From the NCBI GenBank assembly GCA_964395765.1, contig CAYNCU010000070.1, forward strand, positions 1 to 18,121: DNA of 18,121 nt, in the 5' to 3' direction. This document shows, piece by piece, positions 1 to 6,679 of this stretch (position 1 is its first letter; every line of letters begins with the position of its first letter). Position numbers and translations under genes: made by a program. Under the pieces are notes generated by a model. It did not search any database, was not told where the DNA came from, and worked only from the letters and a program-made list of their open reading frames with translations. Origin of the DNA: DATDPY01 sp964395765. Lineage in GTDB: Bacteria > Bacteroidota > Bacteroidia > Cytophagales > Cyclobacteriaceae.

Positions 1-180
1 CCTACTGGTCGGACGAGCCCTGCTGGTCCGACGAGCCCTACTGGTCGGACGAGCCCTGCTGGTCCGACGAGCCCTACTGGTCGGACGAGCCTTGCTGGTC
101 CGACCAACCCCTCTGGTCGGACGAGCCCTGCTGGTCCGACGAGCCCTACTGGTCGGACGAGCCCCACTGATCCGACCGGC
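1..180. repeat. GC-rich tandem array of ten 18-nt units alternating in two dyad-related forms
   Basis: Ten contiguous 18-nt units can be aligned without gaps. Form A (cctactggtcggacgagc) and form B (cctgctggtccgacgagc) alternate, giving a 36-nt higher-order period. A carries GTCGGAC and B its reverse complement GTCCGAC, so any two neighbours can pair as a 7-bp stem with an 11-nt loop. Units at 91-108, 109-126 and 163-180 have diverged, the last most, as expected at the edge of an array. The array is cut by the window start, so its true length is unknown. It is about two-thirds G+C, clearly richer than the A/T-rich DNA that follows. All three forward frames are open because 18 is divisible by 3. 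One frame reads PTGRTS/PAGPTS and runs to TGA at 241-243, so it could be the tail of an upstream protein, but nothing favours that frame. Confidence 0.9.
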
Positions 181-210
181 CCGATCGAAAATATTCTAAT
201 TATTTCTTTT

Positions 211-254
211 ACAAAATATATACAAATCCATATATTTGTTTGACAAAATATATA
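211..254 (+). promoter_or_regulatory. Putative PadR promoter and operator cluster
   Basis: TATATTTG at 231-238 matches the Bacteroidota -7 consensus TAnnTTTG exactly. A TTTT at 207-210, 20 nt upstream, is only a weak match to the -33 TTTG. The same stretch holds an exact 12-nt direct repeat ACAAAATATATA at 211-222 and 243-254, start to start 32 bp (about three helical turns), on either side of the -7 element. An inverted repeat ACAAAT-N6-ATTTGT at 222-239 covers the -7 element itself. Repeated sites over its own promoter would suit autorepression by the PadR protein, as is usual in this family. The sequence is very A/T rich, so chance repeats are a real possibility; protein binding is inference. 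Confidence 0.4.
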
Positions 255-257
255 GAA

Positions 258-584
258 ATGAATAAAGAGTACCTTGGCGAATTCGAAGAACTGGTGTTAA
301 CCATGGTGGGTATTTTACAGGAGGATGCGTATGGGAACACTATTGTTCATGAGATCAAATCACGGGTAAACAGGAAGGTAAACCTCAGCGCCGTTCATGT
401 TACCTTATACCGCCTGGAAGATAAAGGCCTGGTAAAATCGCATATGGGCGGCGCCACCAACGCGAGAGGCGGCAGGCGGAAAAGAATATTTTCCATTACG
501 AATGCCGGTTTGGCCATGCTGAAGTCCATCAAAGAATCACGTGTTCAATTATGGAAAATGATACCCCAGCTGCAAATAATATGA
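258..584 (+). CDS. PadR-family winged-helix transcriptional regulator
   Basis: The 108-aa product has the compact PadR fold. Residues 1-30 resemble the usual PadR opening (MNKEYLGEFEELVL, then a Gly-containing AYGNTI turn). Residues 42-60 form the recognition-helix region (NLSAVHVTLYRLEDKGLV), and residues 70-80 (GGRRKRIFSIT) are the basic wing. PadR proteins are dimeric repressors, often of membrane transport or stress genes, released by small molecules. A TTG codon at 240 would give a longer frame, but it overlaps the putative -7 promoter element at 231-238, and the protein from ATG 258 starts like its relatives, so ATG 258 is chosen. The stop codon overlaps the ATG of a short leader ORF (ATGA at 581-584), and two FtsX-like permeases follow on the same strand. 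It probably controls them and itself. The ligand cannot be predicted. Confidence 0.93.
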   Translation: MNKEYLGEFEELVLTMVGILQEDAYGNTIVHEIKSRVNRKVNLSAVHVTLYRLEDKGLVKSHMGGATNARGGRRKRIFSITNAGLAMLKSIKESRVQLWKMIPQLQII

Positions 585-637
585 AAGCGAAGTCGGAGGT
601 CGGTGTCCCGGAACGGGATATCCTGTTCCAAGAATAG
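581..637 (+). CDS. Possible 18-codon leader peptide ORF between PadR and the permease
   Basis: ATG at 581 overlaps the PadR stop codon as ATGA, the classic arrangement for translational re-initiation. The frame reads MKAKSEVGVPERDILFQE and ends at TAG 635-637, only 3 nt before the permease ATG at 641 and in the same frame as that gene. It covers the dyad-symmetric stretch at 610-642. A ribosome translating it would melt those hairpins and finish beside the permease start. The peptide itself has no recognisable motif. It may be a true coupling leader, or only the result of a short gap with few stop codons. No direct evidence of expression is available. Confidence 0.35.
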   Translation: MKAKSEVGVPERDILFQE

Positions 638-642
638 GATAT
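610..642 (+). promoter_or_regulatory. Overlapping inverted repeats at the permease start codon
   Basis: Two dyads share bases. Dyad 1 (610-629) has arms GGAACGGG and CCTGTTCC around ATAT; in RNA it gives an 8-bp stem with one G-U pair, and in DNA it is a 20-bp near-palindrome that a dimeric repressor could bind. Dyad 2 pairs ATATCCT (618-624) with AGGATAT (636-642), a perfect 7-bp stem with an 11-nt loop that covers the AGGA just before the start and the first two bases of the permease ATG (641). Because both use 622-624, the structures are mutually exclusive. This could be a PadR operator, a translational switch, or both. The repeats are visible in the sequence; the role is inferred. Confidence 0.45.
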
Positions 643-3322
643 GAAAAACCAAAATAAACAACAACCGCCGCGATGGGCTTTGCGCTTTCTCAGATGGTTT
701 TGCCCGGCTGATTTACTGGAGGGCATCGAAGGAGACTTGTTGGAAGACTTTGCCACAGACTCAGCGGACACGAACCCGGGCGTCGCCAGGAGGAAACTTA
801 TTATCAAGGCCATCAGTTTTTTCCGTCCCGGTATACTGTTCAGGAATAAAATTTCGAAAAACCCATTCAACATGATACTACTGAAAAGTTATTTTAAAAT
901 TTCCTACCGGAACCTGTGGAGGAGTAAAGGATATTCTTTTATCAATATCCTGGGCCTTGCTATCGGGATTGCCGCCTGCCTGCTGGCCTTCAGTTACATC
1001 AGCTTTGAATTAAGCTTTGATAATTTTCACCCCGACGTGAACCGAACCTACCGCGTAAATGAAACTTTGATCTGGAGCCCGCAGGGAGGTGAATTCGGCT
1101 CCACGGGGCCGGCCCTCGCCCCCGCCCTGGAGGAGGGCTTTCCTGAAATACAGGAAGCTTTAAGGATCAATACACTATATAGTAATGTGATCCGCTATAA
1201 CGATGGGAAGGGAAAAGTAAGTGCATTCAATGAAGATAATGTACTCGCTGCCGATTCCGACTTCTTCGATTTTTTTGGATTTAAGCTCAAAGAAGGCAAT
1301 CCGAAAACCGCTTTGAAAGGGATAAATAAGATCGTGATTTCCGATGTTGCCGAGAAAAAGATTTTCGGTGATGAACCGGCCCTGGGTAAAGTTCTTTTAT
1401 TCGGGGATGCAAGGTTACCCTTGGTAATCACAGGCGTAACCCAACACCAGCCGGAAAATGCACATTTCCACTTTAATTACTTGTTATCCATTTACAGCAA
1501 CCCGAATATAAAAAAGTTTGAGTGGAGTTGGATCTGGACCCAGGTGGTCACTTACGTGAAGTTAAATCCCGGAGCGGATAAAGCAGCGCTTGAACAAAAG
1601 CTCATGGACCTGGGAAAAGACCGGGTGAGGGCCGATTGTGAAGCGAAAGGGATCGATTATGACCAGATTACAAAAGGAAAGGGTGGTTGGCATTTTTATC
1701 TTCAACCGGTAAGGGATATCTATCTTCATTCAGGAAATATTGGAAACCGTTTAGGCCCGGATGGCGATATTACCTATCCCCTGATATTCGGAATCATCGG
1801 GATTTTCGTGCTTTTGATTGCCACCATTAATTTCATAAACCTTTCCACGGCAAGGGCTTCGAAACGGGCAAAGGAAATAGGCGTTAAAAAAACGCTGGGA
1901 GCGATGAGAAATTCATTGGTCTGGCAATTCCTGGCAGAGTCGATCTTTATTGCCATCCTGGCAACATTCCTTGCTGTCTTGCTCACCTATGGATTACAGT
2001 CACTCGTCAACACTACGGTAAATATCCATATTCCGGTTAATACACTCACCACGCCATCCTTTCTCCTGGCCCTGCCTCTCATTCCACTGGTAATAGGTTC
2101 CCTGGCCGGGCTTTATCCATCGCTTTATCTGACGGCATTAAAACCCATTAATGTATTAAAAGGTAAGTTATCATCGGGAACAAAGAATATTAATCTCCGG
2201 AATTCCCTTGTAACGGTTCAATTCATCATTTCCATTGCCCTGATCGCCGGAACCCTGATCGTTTACAAACAGGTAAACTTTCTGAATACGAAAGACATTG
2301 GTTTCGATAAGGATAATATCCTGGTGATCAACCATGCCGAAAGACTGGGACAGCATATTGAGAGCTTTCGTGATGAATTGATAAAAATGCCTGAGGTTTC
2401 CGACGCTTCAATTGCCATGAATGTACCCGATCAGGTTCATTATGAAGACATCTGGACGATAGACGGAAGCAGTACAAAGCTTCCCGTTGATGAACTAAAG
2501 ATCGACCATCATTATTTTGACCTTCTCGGGTTGAAACTGGTCGCCGGCAGGTTCATTGACAAAAATAATCCGGATGACAAGATGGTCGCCATTCCCAATG
2601 AAACCCTGGTCAGGATGTTCGGCCTTACCCCAGATCAGGCCTTGGGCAGATATATTGTTTATCCCGGGGATGATAATGCCAGGCTTGAAATCATTGGTGT
2701 TGCGAAAGATTTTAATTTCAATTCTTTACGCATACCGATTGCCCCGTTGGTTTTTCTTCCTACGGGCGCGAAAGTCTGGGGCGATATGCGGGTGATTGCG
2801 ATAAAGTTCAGTACGAATTCTATTCAGGGGCTGGTCAACCGAATCGAAAATAAATGGAATGCTTCGGTCAACGCAACTCCGATGCAGTACTCCTTTCTCG
2901 ATCAGGACCTCGCGCAACAATATGAACAGGAAAATAAGATGGGAAGTATGCTCGCCATTTTATCCGGTTTGTCGATCATAGTGGCGCTTATCGGGTTAAT
3001 CGGACTTGTCTCTTATTCTATTGAGATCCGTAAAAAGGAAATCGGAATACGAAAAGTTTTCGGCGCCTCGGCTGCACAAATCCTGATGATGCTGAACAAT
3101 CAATATGTTAAGCTGATCGCCGTCGCCCTTGTGCTGGCCACACCGGTTGCCTGGTGGGCGTTTCAGAAATGGCTAGACACCTTCGCCTATAAGATCAGCC
3201 TGCATGGTTATATTTTTATTCTTGCAGGAATGATCGAGTTAGGAGTTGCCTTGTTATGCGTAGGATTTATTGCCCTTCGCGCCGCTTTGCTGAATCCGGC
3301 TCTTGTACTTAAGGATGAATAA
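641..3322 (+). CDS. FtsX/MacB-like ABC transporter permease with N-terminal permease prefix domain
   Basis: The 893-aa product is a double-length permease. Residues about 8-75 form a cytosolic prefix domain (FCPADLLEGIEGDLLE motif near 20-35, then FFRPG near 60) known from PadR-linked permeases. A first membrane segment (about 98-121) leads into a large extracytoplasmic MacB-type domain (about 122-375). Segments near 380-402, 428-450 and 473-495 form the first FtsX domain, with the cytosolic KRAKEIGVKKTLGA motif near 408-421. A second unit follows: segment 522-542, extracytoplasmic domain to about 765, and segments near 771-793, 822-842 and 856-880 with RKKEIGIRKVFGAS near 797-810. The C-terminus NPALVLKDE is typical of the family. 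Such proteins normally work with a separate ATPase as mechanotransmitters or exporters; none lies next to it here. Its stop overlaps the next gene. Confidence 0.92.
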   Translation: MKNQNKQQPPRWALRFLRWFCPADLLEGIEGDLLEDFATDSADTNPGVARRKLIIKAISFFRPGILFRNKISKNPFNMILLKSYFKISYRNLWRSKGYSFINILGLAIGIAACLLAFSYISFELSFDNFHPDVNRTYRVNETLIWSPQGGEFGSTGPALAPALEEGFPEIQEALRINTLYSNVIRYNDGKGKVSAFNEDNVLAADSDFFDFFGFKLKEGNPKTALKGINKIVISDVAEKKIFGDEPALGKVLLFGDARLPLVITGVTQHQPENAHFHFNYLLSIYSNPNIKKFEWSWIWTQVVTYVKLNPGADKAALEQKLMDLGKDRVRADCEAKGIDYDQITKGKGGWHFYLQPVRDIYLHSGNIGNRLGPDGDITYPLIFGIIGIFVLLIATINFINLSTARASKRAKEIGVKKTLGAMRNSLVWQFLAESIFIAILATFLAVLLTYGLQSLVNTTVNIHIPVNTLTTPSFLLALPLIPLVIGSLAGLYPSLYLTALKPINVLKGKLSSGTKNINLRNSLVTVQFIISIALIAGTLIVYKQVNFLNTKDIGFDKDNILVINHAERLGQHIESFRDELIKMPEVSDASIAMNVPDQVHYEDIWTIDGSSTKLPVDELKIDHHYFDLLGLKLVAGRFIDKNNPDDKMVAIPNETLVRMFGLTPDQALGRYIVYPGDDNARLEIIGVAKDFNFNSLRIPIAPLVFLPTGAKVWGDMRVIAIKFSTNSIQGLVNRIENKWNASVNATPMQYSFLDQDLAQQYEQENKMGSMLAILSGLSIIVALIGLIGLVSYSIEIRKKEIGIRKVFGASAAQILMMLNNQYVKLIAVALVLATPVAWWAFQKWLDTFAYKISLHGYIFILAGMIELGVALLCVGFIALRAALLNPALVLKDE

Positions 3323-5990
3323 TAAAAATTTGCCACCGAAGCCTCTTTTACGTATCCTTCGATCTTTCTGCCCGCCTGATCTGCTCGAAGGGGTTGAAGG
3401 CGATCTGCTAGAGCAATTCGATTCCGAAGTTTCGGGTTTCGGTATAAAGAGAGCCCGTAGAAGGTTTCTGTTTAAAGTGTTATCATTCTTCCGTCCGGGG
3501 ATTATTTTAAGAAACAAGTTTTCAAAACAACTTAACAACAACATCATGTTTGAAAGCTATTTAAAAATTGCAGCTAAAAGTTTATTGTCGCACCGTGTGT
3601 CAACCTTTATTAACATTTCCGGCTTATGCCTGGGAATAGCCTGTTCATTGGTAATCGCCTATCTCGTCAAATATGATTTAAGCTTTGATTCATTTCATAC
3701 GCATGCCGACCGGATATATCGGGTGGTGCGGGTTAGCGAAATCGAAGGTTCGGAAGAATACCGAACCGGGACCAGTTTGCCTTTATACCCGGCCATGAAG
3801 TCCGAAATCGCCTCCCTAAAGGGAATTACGACTGTGAATTACTGGGGAGGCGCCCAGATCGATATTCTCAACAAAGATGGAAACAGCGTTAATAAGTTTC
3901 TTGAAAATGACGGGGGTGCATTTGTAGATTCTTCCTTCTTTAAAGTATTTGATTTTCACGGTACCCGTTTTCATTGGATTGAAGGAAATCCTGAAACGGC
4001 GCTGAGTCAGCCAAATTCCGTGGTCCTTTCAGCTTCCATTGCAAAAAAATATTTCGGCGATGATGAAGCCCTGGGAAGAGTATTAAAGATTGCCAACCGA
4101 CTGGGCGTTACGGTAACAGGTGTTGTCAATGATCTGCCGCAAAACACAGATTTTCCTTTTAAAATTTTCATATCCTATTCAACCTTAACTTCTTTAATCC
4201 ATAGCGGCCGAATGACGGATTGGGGTTCAGTGGATGATGACAATCAGATCTATATTATACTTCCTCCGCATGTCAGCAAAATTGAAATGGAAAAACAAAT
4301 AGCTAAACTGCACTCCAGCCATGCCCCGGAAATTGCAAAATTCAGGCATTATTTATTACAACCCCTTCATGAAGTAAAGATGGACAGCCGGTTTGGAAAT
4401 TTCACTGGCAGAACGATCAGTGAAAAGACGCTTTGGGCGTTAGGCCTTTCCGGACTATTTCTTTTACTCCTGGTATGTATAAACTTTATCAATCTTTCAA
4501 TTGCGCGTTCAATGGCACGTTCCCGGGAAGTGGGCATCAGGAAGGTGATCGGGGGAAGCCGTTCCCAAATCATAGCCCAGTTCATGGCTGAAACTTTTAT
4601 TATAACTCTCATCGCGGGAATTTTGGCGATCCTACTTGATGAAGCCATCAAACCGGAACTTCAGGTATTATTTAATTTCAATGTTACCGGATTATTCCTT
4701 CTGAATATTTTTGTGCTTAAAACTCTTGGTGTCATCATTCTTACAGTTACGTTGGTCGCAGGAATATACCCCGCCCTTATGCAATCCGGGTTTCCGCCGG
4801 TGACCATGCTGAAAAACACGCTTACAACAAAAGTTTCAAGCGGTCTGCAATTCAGTAATGTGCTTATTTTAGTTCAGTTCACCATTACCCTTATCCTGGT
4901 AACGGGGACCCTTATCATTTACAGGCAAATGAAATTTTTTAATCAGGTAGACCTGGGGTTTAATAAAGACGCCGTTGTAAATGTGCATATTCCCGAGCAG
5001 CAGGCTTCGTTATTAAGTACATTCCGGAACGAACTATTGTCCAATGCCCTGATCAGCAAGATCAGTTTCAGTTCCACCCTTCCCAGCGGCAATGATAGAT
5101 CTCACCAGGCAACCGATATCCGCAGAAAAGATGCGGCTGATAATGATAATCAGGTTTTCGAATGCCAGTTCGTTGATCCGGAATATATTAACCTGTACCA
5201 GATGAAACTGGTGGCAGGCAGGAATTTTACTTCGGCAGACACCAGTGGATCTATAATCCTGAATCAGACTCTGGTAAAGAAATTAAATTATAAAGATCCT
5301 GAAGAAGCCATCGGATCGCTGGTAAAAATGGGAGAAGAAGTACTTACCGTGGTGGGAGTCGTAAAAGATTTTCATACAGGTTCACTCAAGGATGGCATGG
5401 AGAAAGTTGGGCTGGTCTATAACCCCCGGGCCTTTAATATTGCGAGTATCAAATTATCCGCTTCAGAAAACAGATTGAATGCCGGGCAGATCCATCAAAC
5501 CATTGATTTCATAAAAAAGAACTGGGCTGTTGCATTTCCCGATAAAATATTCGATTACAGTTTCCTTGATAAAAATATTGAAGCCTTCTACAAACAGGAT
5601 CTTCGTTTTTCGGAAATATCACAGATCCTTTCGGTGCTGTTTCTTTTAATTGGTTGTCTTGGGTTATATGGTTTGATATCCTTTATCATTAATAAAAAAA
5701 TGAAGGAAATAGCCATCCGAAAGATCCTTGGGGCCTCTTTACCTAATGTTTTATTATTATTGACACGAAATTACCTCAAACTTGTACTATTCGCATTTAT
5801 AGTAGCCGTTCCATTTTCCTATTATCTGATGAACAACTGGCTTCAGAAATACGCCTTCCGGATCGGCATGCAATGGTGGTTTTTCTTTATACCGCTGATC
5901 CTTATATTGTTTACTTCGATACTTACGGTAGGCGGGCATACGTTAAAGGCAGCACGCCGGAATCCTGCGGATATTATAAAATATGAATGA
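3315..5990 (+). CDS. Second FtsX/MacB-like ABC transporter permease with permease prefix domain
   Basis: The 891-aa product has the same plan as the preceding permease: a prefix domain (FCPPDLLEGVEGDLLE near residues 18-33, FFRPG near 58), membrane segments near 96-117, 373-394, 421-441, 461-485, 515-535, 772-795, 821-839 and 855-875, two large extracytoplasmic domains, and paired cytosolic motifs REVGIRKVIGGS (about 404-415) and MKEIAIRKILGAS (about 796-808). It ends NPADIIKYE. By eye the two permeases are clearly related but well diverged, so this is not a fresh duplication. ATG 3315 is chosen over the upstream TTG 3303: it follows an AAGG stretch and overlaps the previous stop by 8 nt (ATGAATAA), indicating translational coupling. 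The pair may form a heterodimer, or each may form homodimers with an ATPase encoded elsewhere. Substrate unknown. Confidence 0.92.
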   Translation: MNNKNLPPKPLLRILRSFCPPDLLEGVEGDLLEQFDSEVSGFGIKRARRRFLFKVLSFFRPGIILRNKFSKQLNNNIMFESYLKIAAKSLLSHRVSTFINISGLCLGIACSLVIAYLVKYDLSFDSFHTHADRIYRVVRVSEIEGSEEYRTGTSLPLYPAMKSEIASLKGITTVNYWGGAQIDILNKDGNSVNKFLENDGGAFVDSSFFKVFDFHGTRFHWIEGNPETALSQPNSVVLSASIAKKYFGDDEALGRVLKIANRLGVTVTGVVNDLPQNTDFPFKIFISYSTLTSLIHSGRMTDWGSVDDDNQIYIILPPHVSKIEMEKQIAKLHSSHAPEIAKFRHYLLQPLHEVKMDSRFGNFTGRTISEKTLWALGLSGLFLLLLVCINFINLSIARSMARSREVGIRKVIGGSRSQIIAQFMAETFIITLIAGILAILLDEAIKPELQVLFNFNVTGLFLLNIFVLKTLGVIILTVTLVAGIYPALMQSGFPPVTMLKNTLTTKVSSGLQFSNVLILVQFTITLILVTGTLIIYRQMKFFNQVDLGFNKDAVVNVHIPEQQASLLSTFRNELLSNALISKISFSSTLPSGNDRSHQATDIRRKDAADNDNQVFECQFVDPEYINLYQMKLVAGRNFTSADTSGSIILNQTLVKKLNYKDPEEAIGSLVKMGEEVLTVVGVVKDFHTGSLKDGMEKVGLVYNPRAFNIASIKLSASENRLNAGQIHQTIDFIKKNWAVAFPDKIFDYSFLDKNIEAFYKQDLRFSEISQILSVLFLLIGCLGLYGLISFIINKKMKEIAIRKILGASLPNVLLLLTRNYLKLVLFAFIVAVPFSYYLMNNWLQKYAFRIGMQWWFFFIPLILILFTSILTVGGHTLKAARRNPADIIKYE

Positions 5991-6100
5991 TTTGGAAAAA
6001 TTAATTCACTATTATGCATGGTTCCCAGGAGAAGACATAGAACTTTAAAATACAATTCCTCTGCGAAACCATGTTACTAAACTATGTACCTTCGAACAAC

Positions 6101-6125
6101 AAAAGAAATCCTTTTTATTTCTTTT
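6101..6125. terminator. Weak hairpin between convergent genes
   Basis: AAAAGAAAT (6101-6109) and ATTTCTTTT (6117-6125) form a perfect 9-bp inverted repeat with a 7-nt loop, in the gap where the permease operon and the SRPBCC gene converge. It carries T-rich or A-rich flanks on both strands and could end transcription from either side. The stem is almost all A-T, so it would be weak, and it overlaps the stop codon of the minus-strand gene. Confidence 0.3.
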
Positions 6126-6555
6126 CCAGAAGCAATTTTAAATGATTCATATCTCTGCTGATATTATTTTTCATCATTGGTTGAAAGAAAATATCCAATA
6201 GTTTTTTCATCCCTTTTGTTTCAGCCGAGAAGGTCTGTTTGAAAATAGTTATATCTTCCGCGGATTTCAGCACTTTATAATTTACCTGCATGGGAATCGG
6301 TGCGTTCATGGATAACCAGGTCAGGCTGTCTTCAGGGTCATACTGGATCATTTCCATATTATAGATCACGAGTTTTCCGAGGAACTTCCCGATCCTCTGA
6401 ACCTGGGTTCCTCTCCCGATGGGACGAACGGAAAGCATATGCGATTCCTGAACGCCGGTGATCCAGTAAGGCTCATTGCCTGGTTCGAAAACAAACTGTC
6501 GGACTTGTTCCACGGGCTTATTAATCTTTATTTCTTCTATAATTGTGAAGGACAT
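6115..6555 (-). CDS. SRPBCC-family (START-like) protein
   Basis: The 146-aa product opens with the hallmark SRPBCC pattern: a short beta strand (SFTIIEEIKINKPVEQV), a helix, then EPGNEPYWITGVQES, followed by alternating strands (RIGRGTQVQRIG-type turn near residues 46-58, a YNMEMIQYDPEDSLTW stretch near 65-80) and a long C-terminal helix ending LKLLLEKK. The family forms a helix-grip fold with a hydrophobic pocket and includes polyketide cyclases, lipid carriers and stress proteins. No signal peptide or membrane segment is visible, so it should be cytosolic. The ligand cannot be told. It lies 124 nt downstream of the M1 peptidase gene on the same strand, with an 8-nt repeat between them, so co-transcription is uncertain. 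Confidence 0.85.
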   Translation of the reverse strand: MSFTIIEEIKINKPVEQVRQFVFEPGNEPYWITGVQESHMLSVRPIGRGTQVQRIGKFLGKLVIYNMEMIQYDPEDSLTWLSMNAPIPMQVNYKVLKSAEDITIFKQTFSAETKGMKKLLDIFFQPMMKNNISRDMNHLKLLLEKK

Positions 6556-6603
6556 TTTTAACTACTGCGACTTCCCTGCTGCCAGTTAGAAACAGGAACT
6601 CAA

Positions 6604-6651
6604 CTTAATAACTTAATAACCTAATAACCTAATAACCTAATAACTGAATAA
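6604..6651. repeat. Six-copy 8-nt tandem repeat
   Basis: Six contiguous 8-nt units run across this stretch: CTTAATAA twice, CCTAATAA three times and CTGAATAA once. The units are nearly identical and lie between the stop of the M1 peptidase gene and the start of the SRPBCC gene. The length is set by slippage-prone units and may vary between strains. It sits upstream of the SRPBCC start, where a change in copy number could alter spacing, but no promoter could be placed confidently. Confidence 0.85.
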
Positions 6652-6679
6652 CTGTTGCAAGTTGCAGGTCAGGTACAAT

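Noticed and set aside
1..180. CRISPR array
   Set aside because: The repeats are 18 nt, directly abutting and without unique spacers, and no cas gene is in the window.
1..243. Coding tail of a PTGRTS/PAGPTS repeat protein
   Set aside because: All three forward frames and two reverse frames are open through the array because 18 is a multiple of 3, so an open frame is no evidence of coding; the upstream start is outside the window.
240..257. TTG start adding six residues to the PadR protein
   Set aside because: It would begin within two bases of the putative -7 promoter element, and homologous proteins begin at the equivalent of ATG 258.
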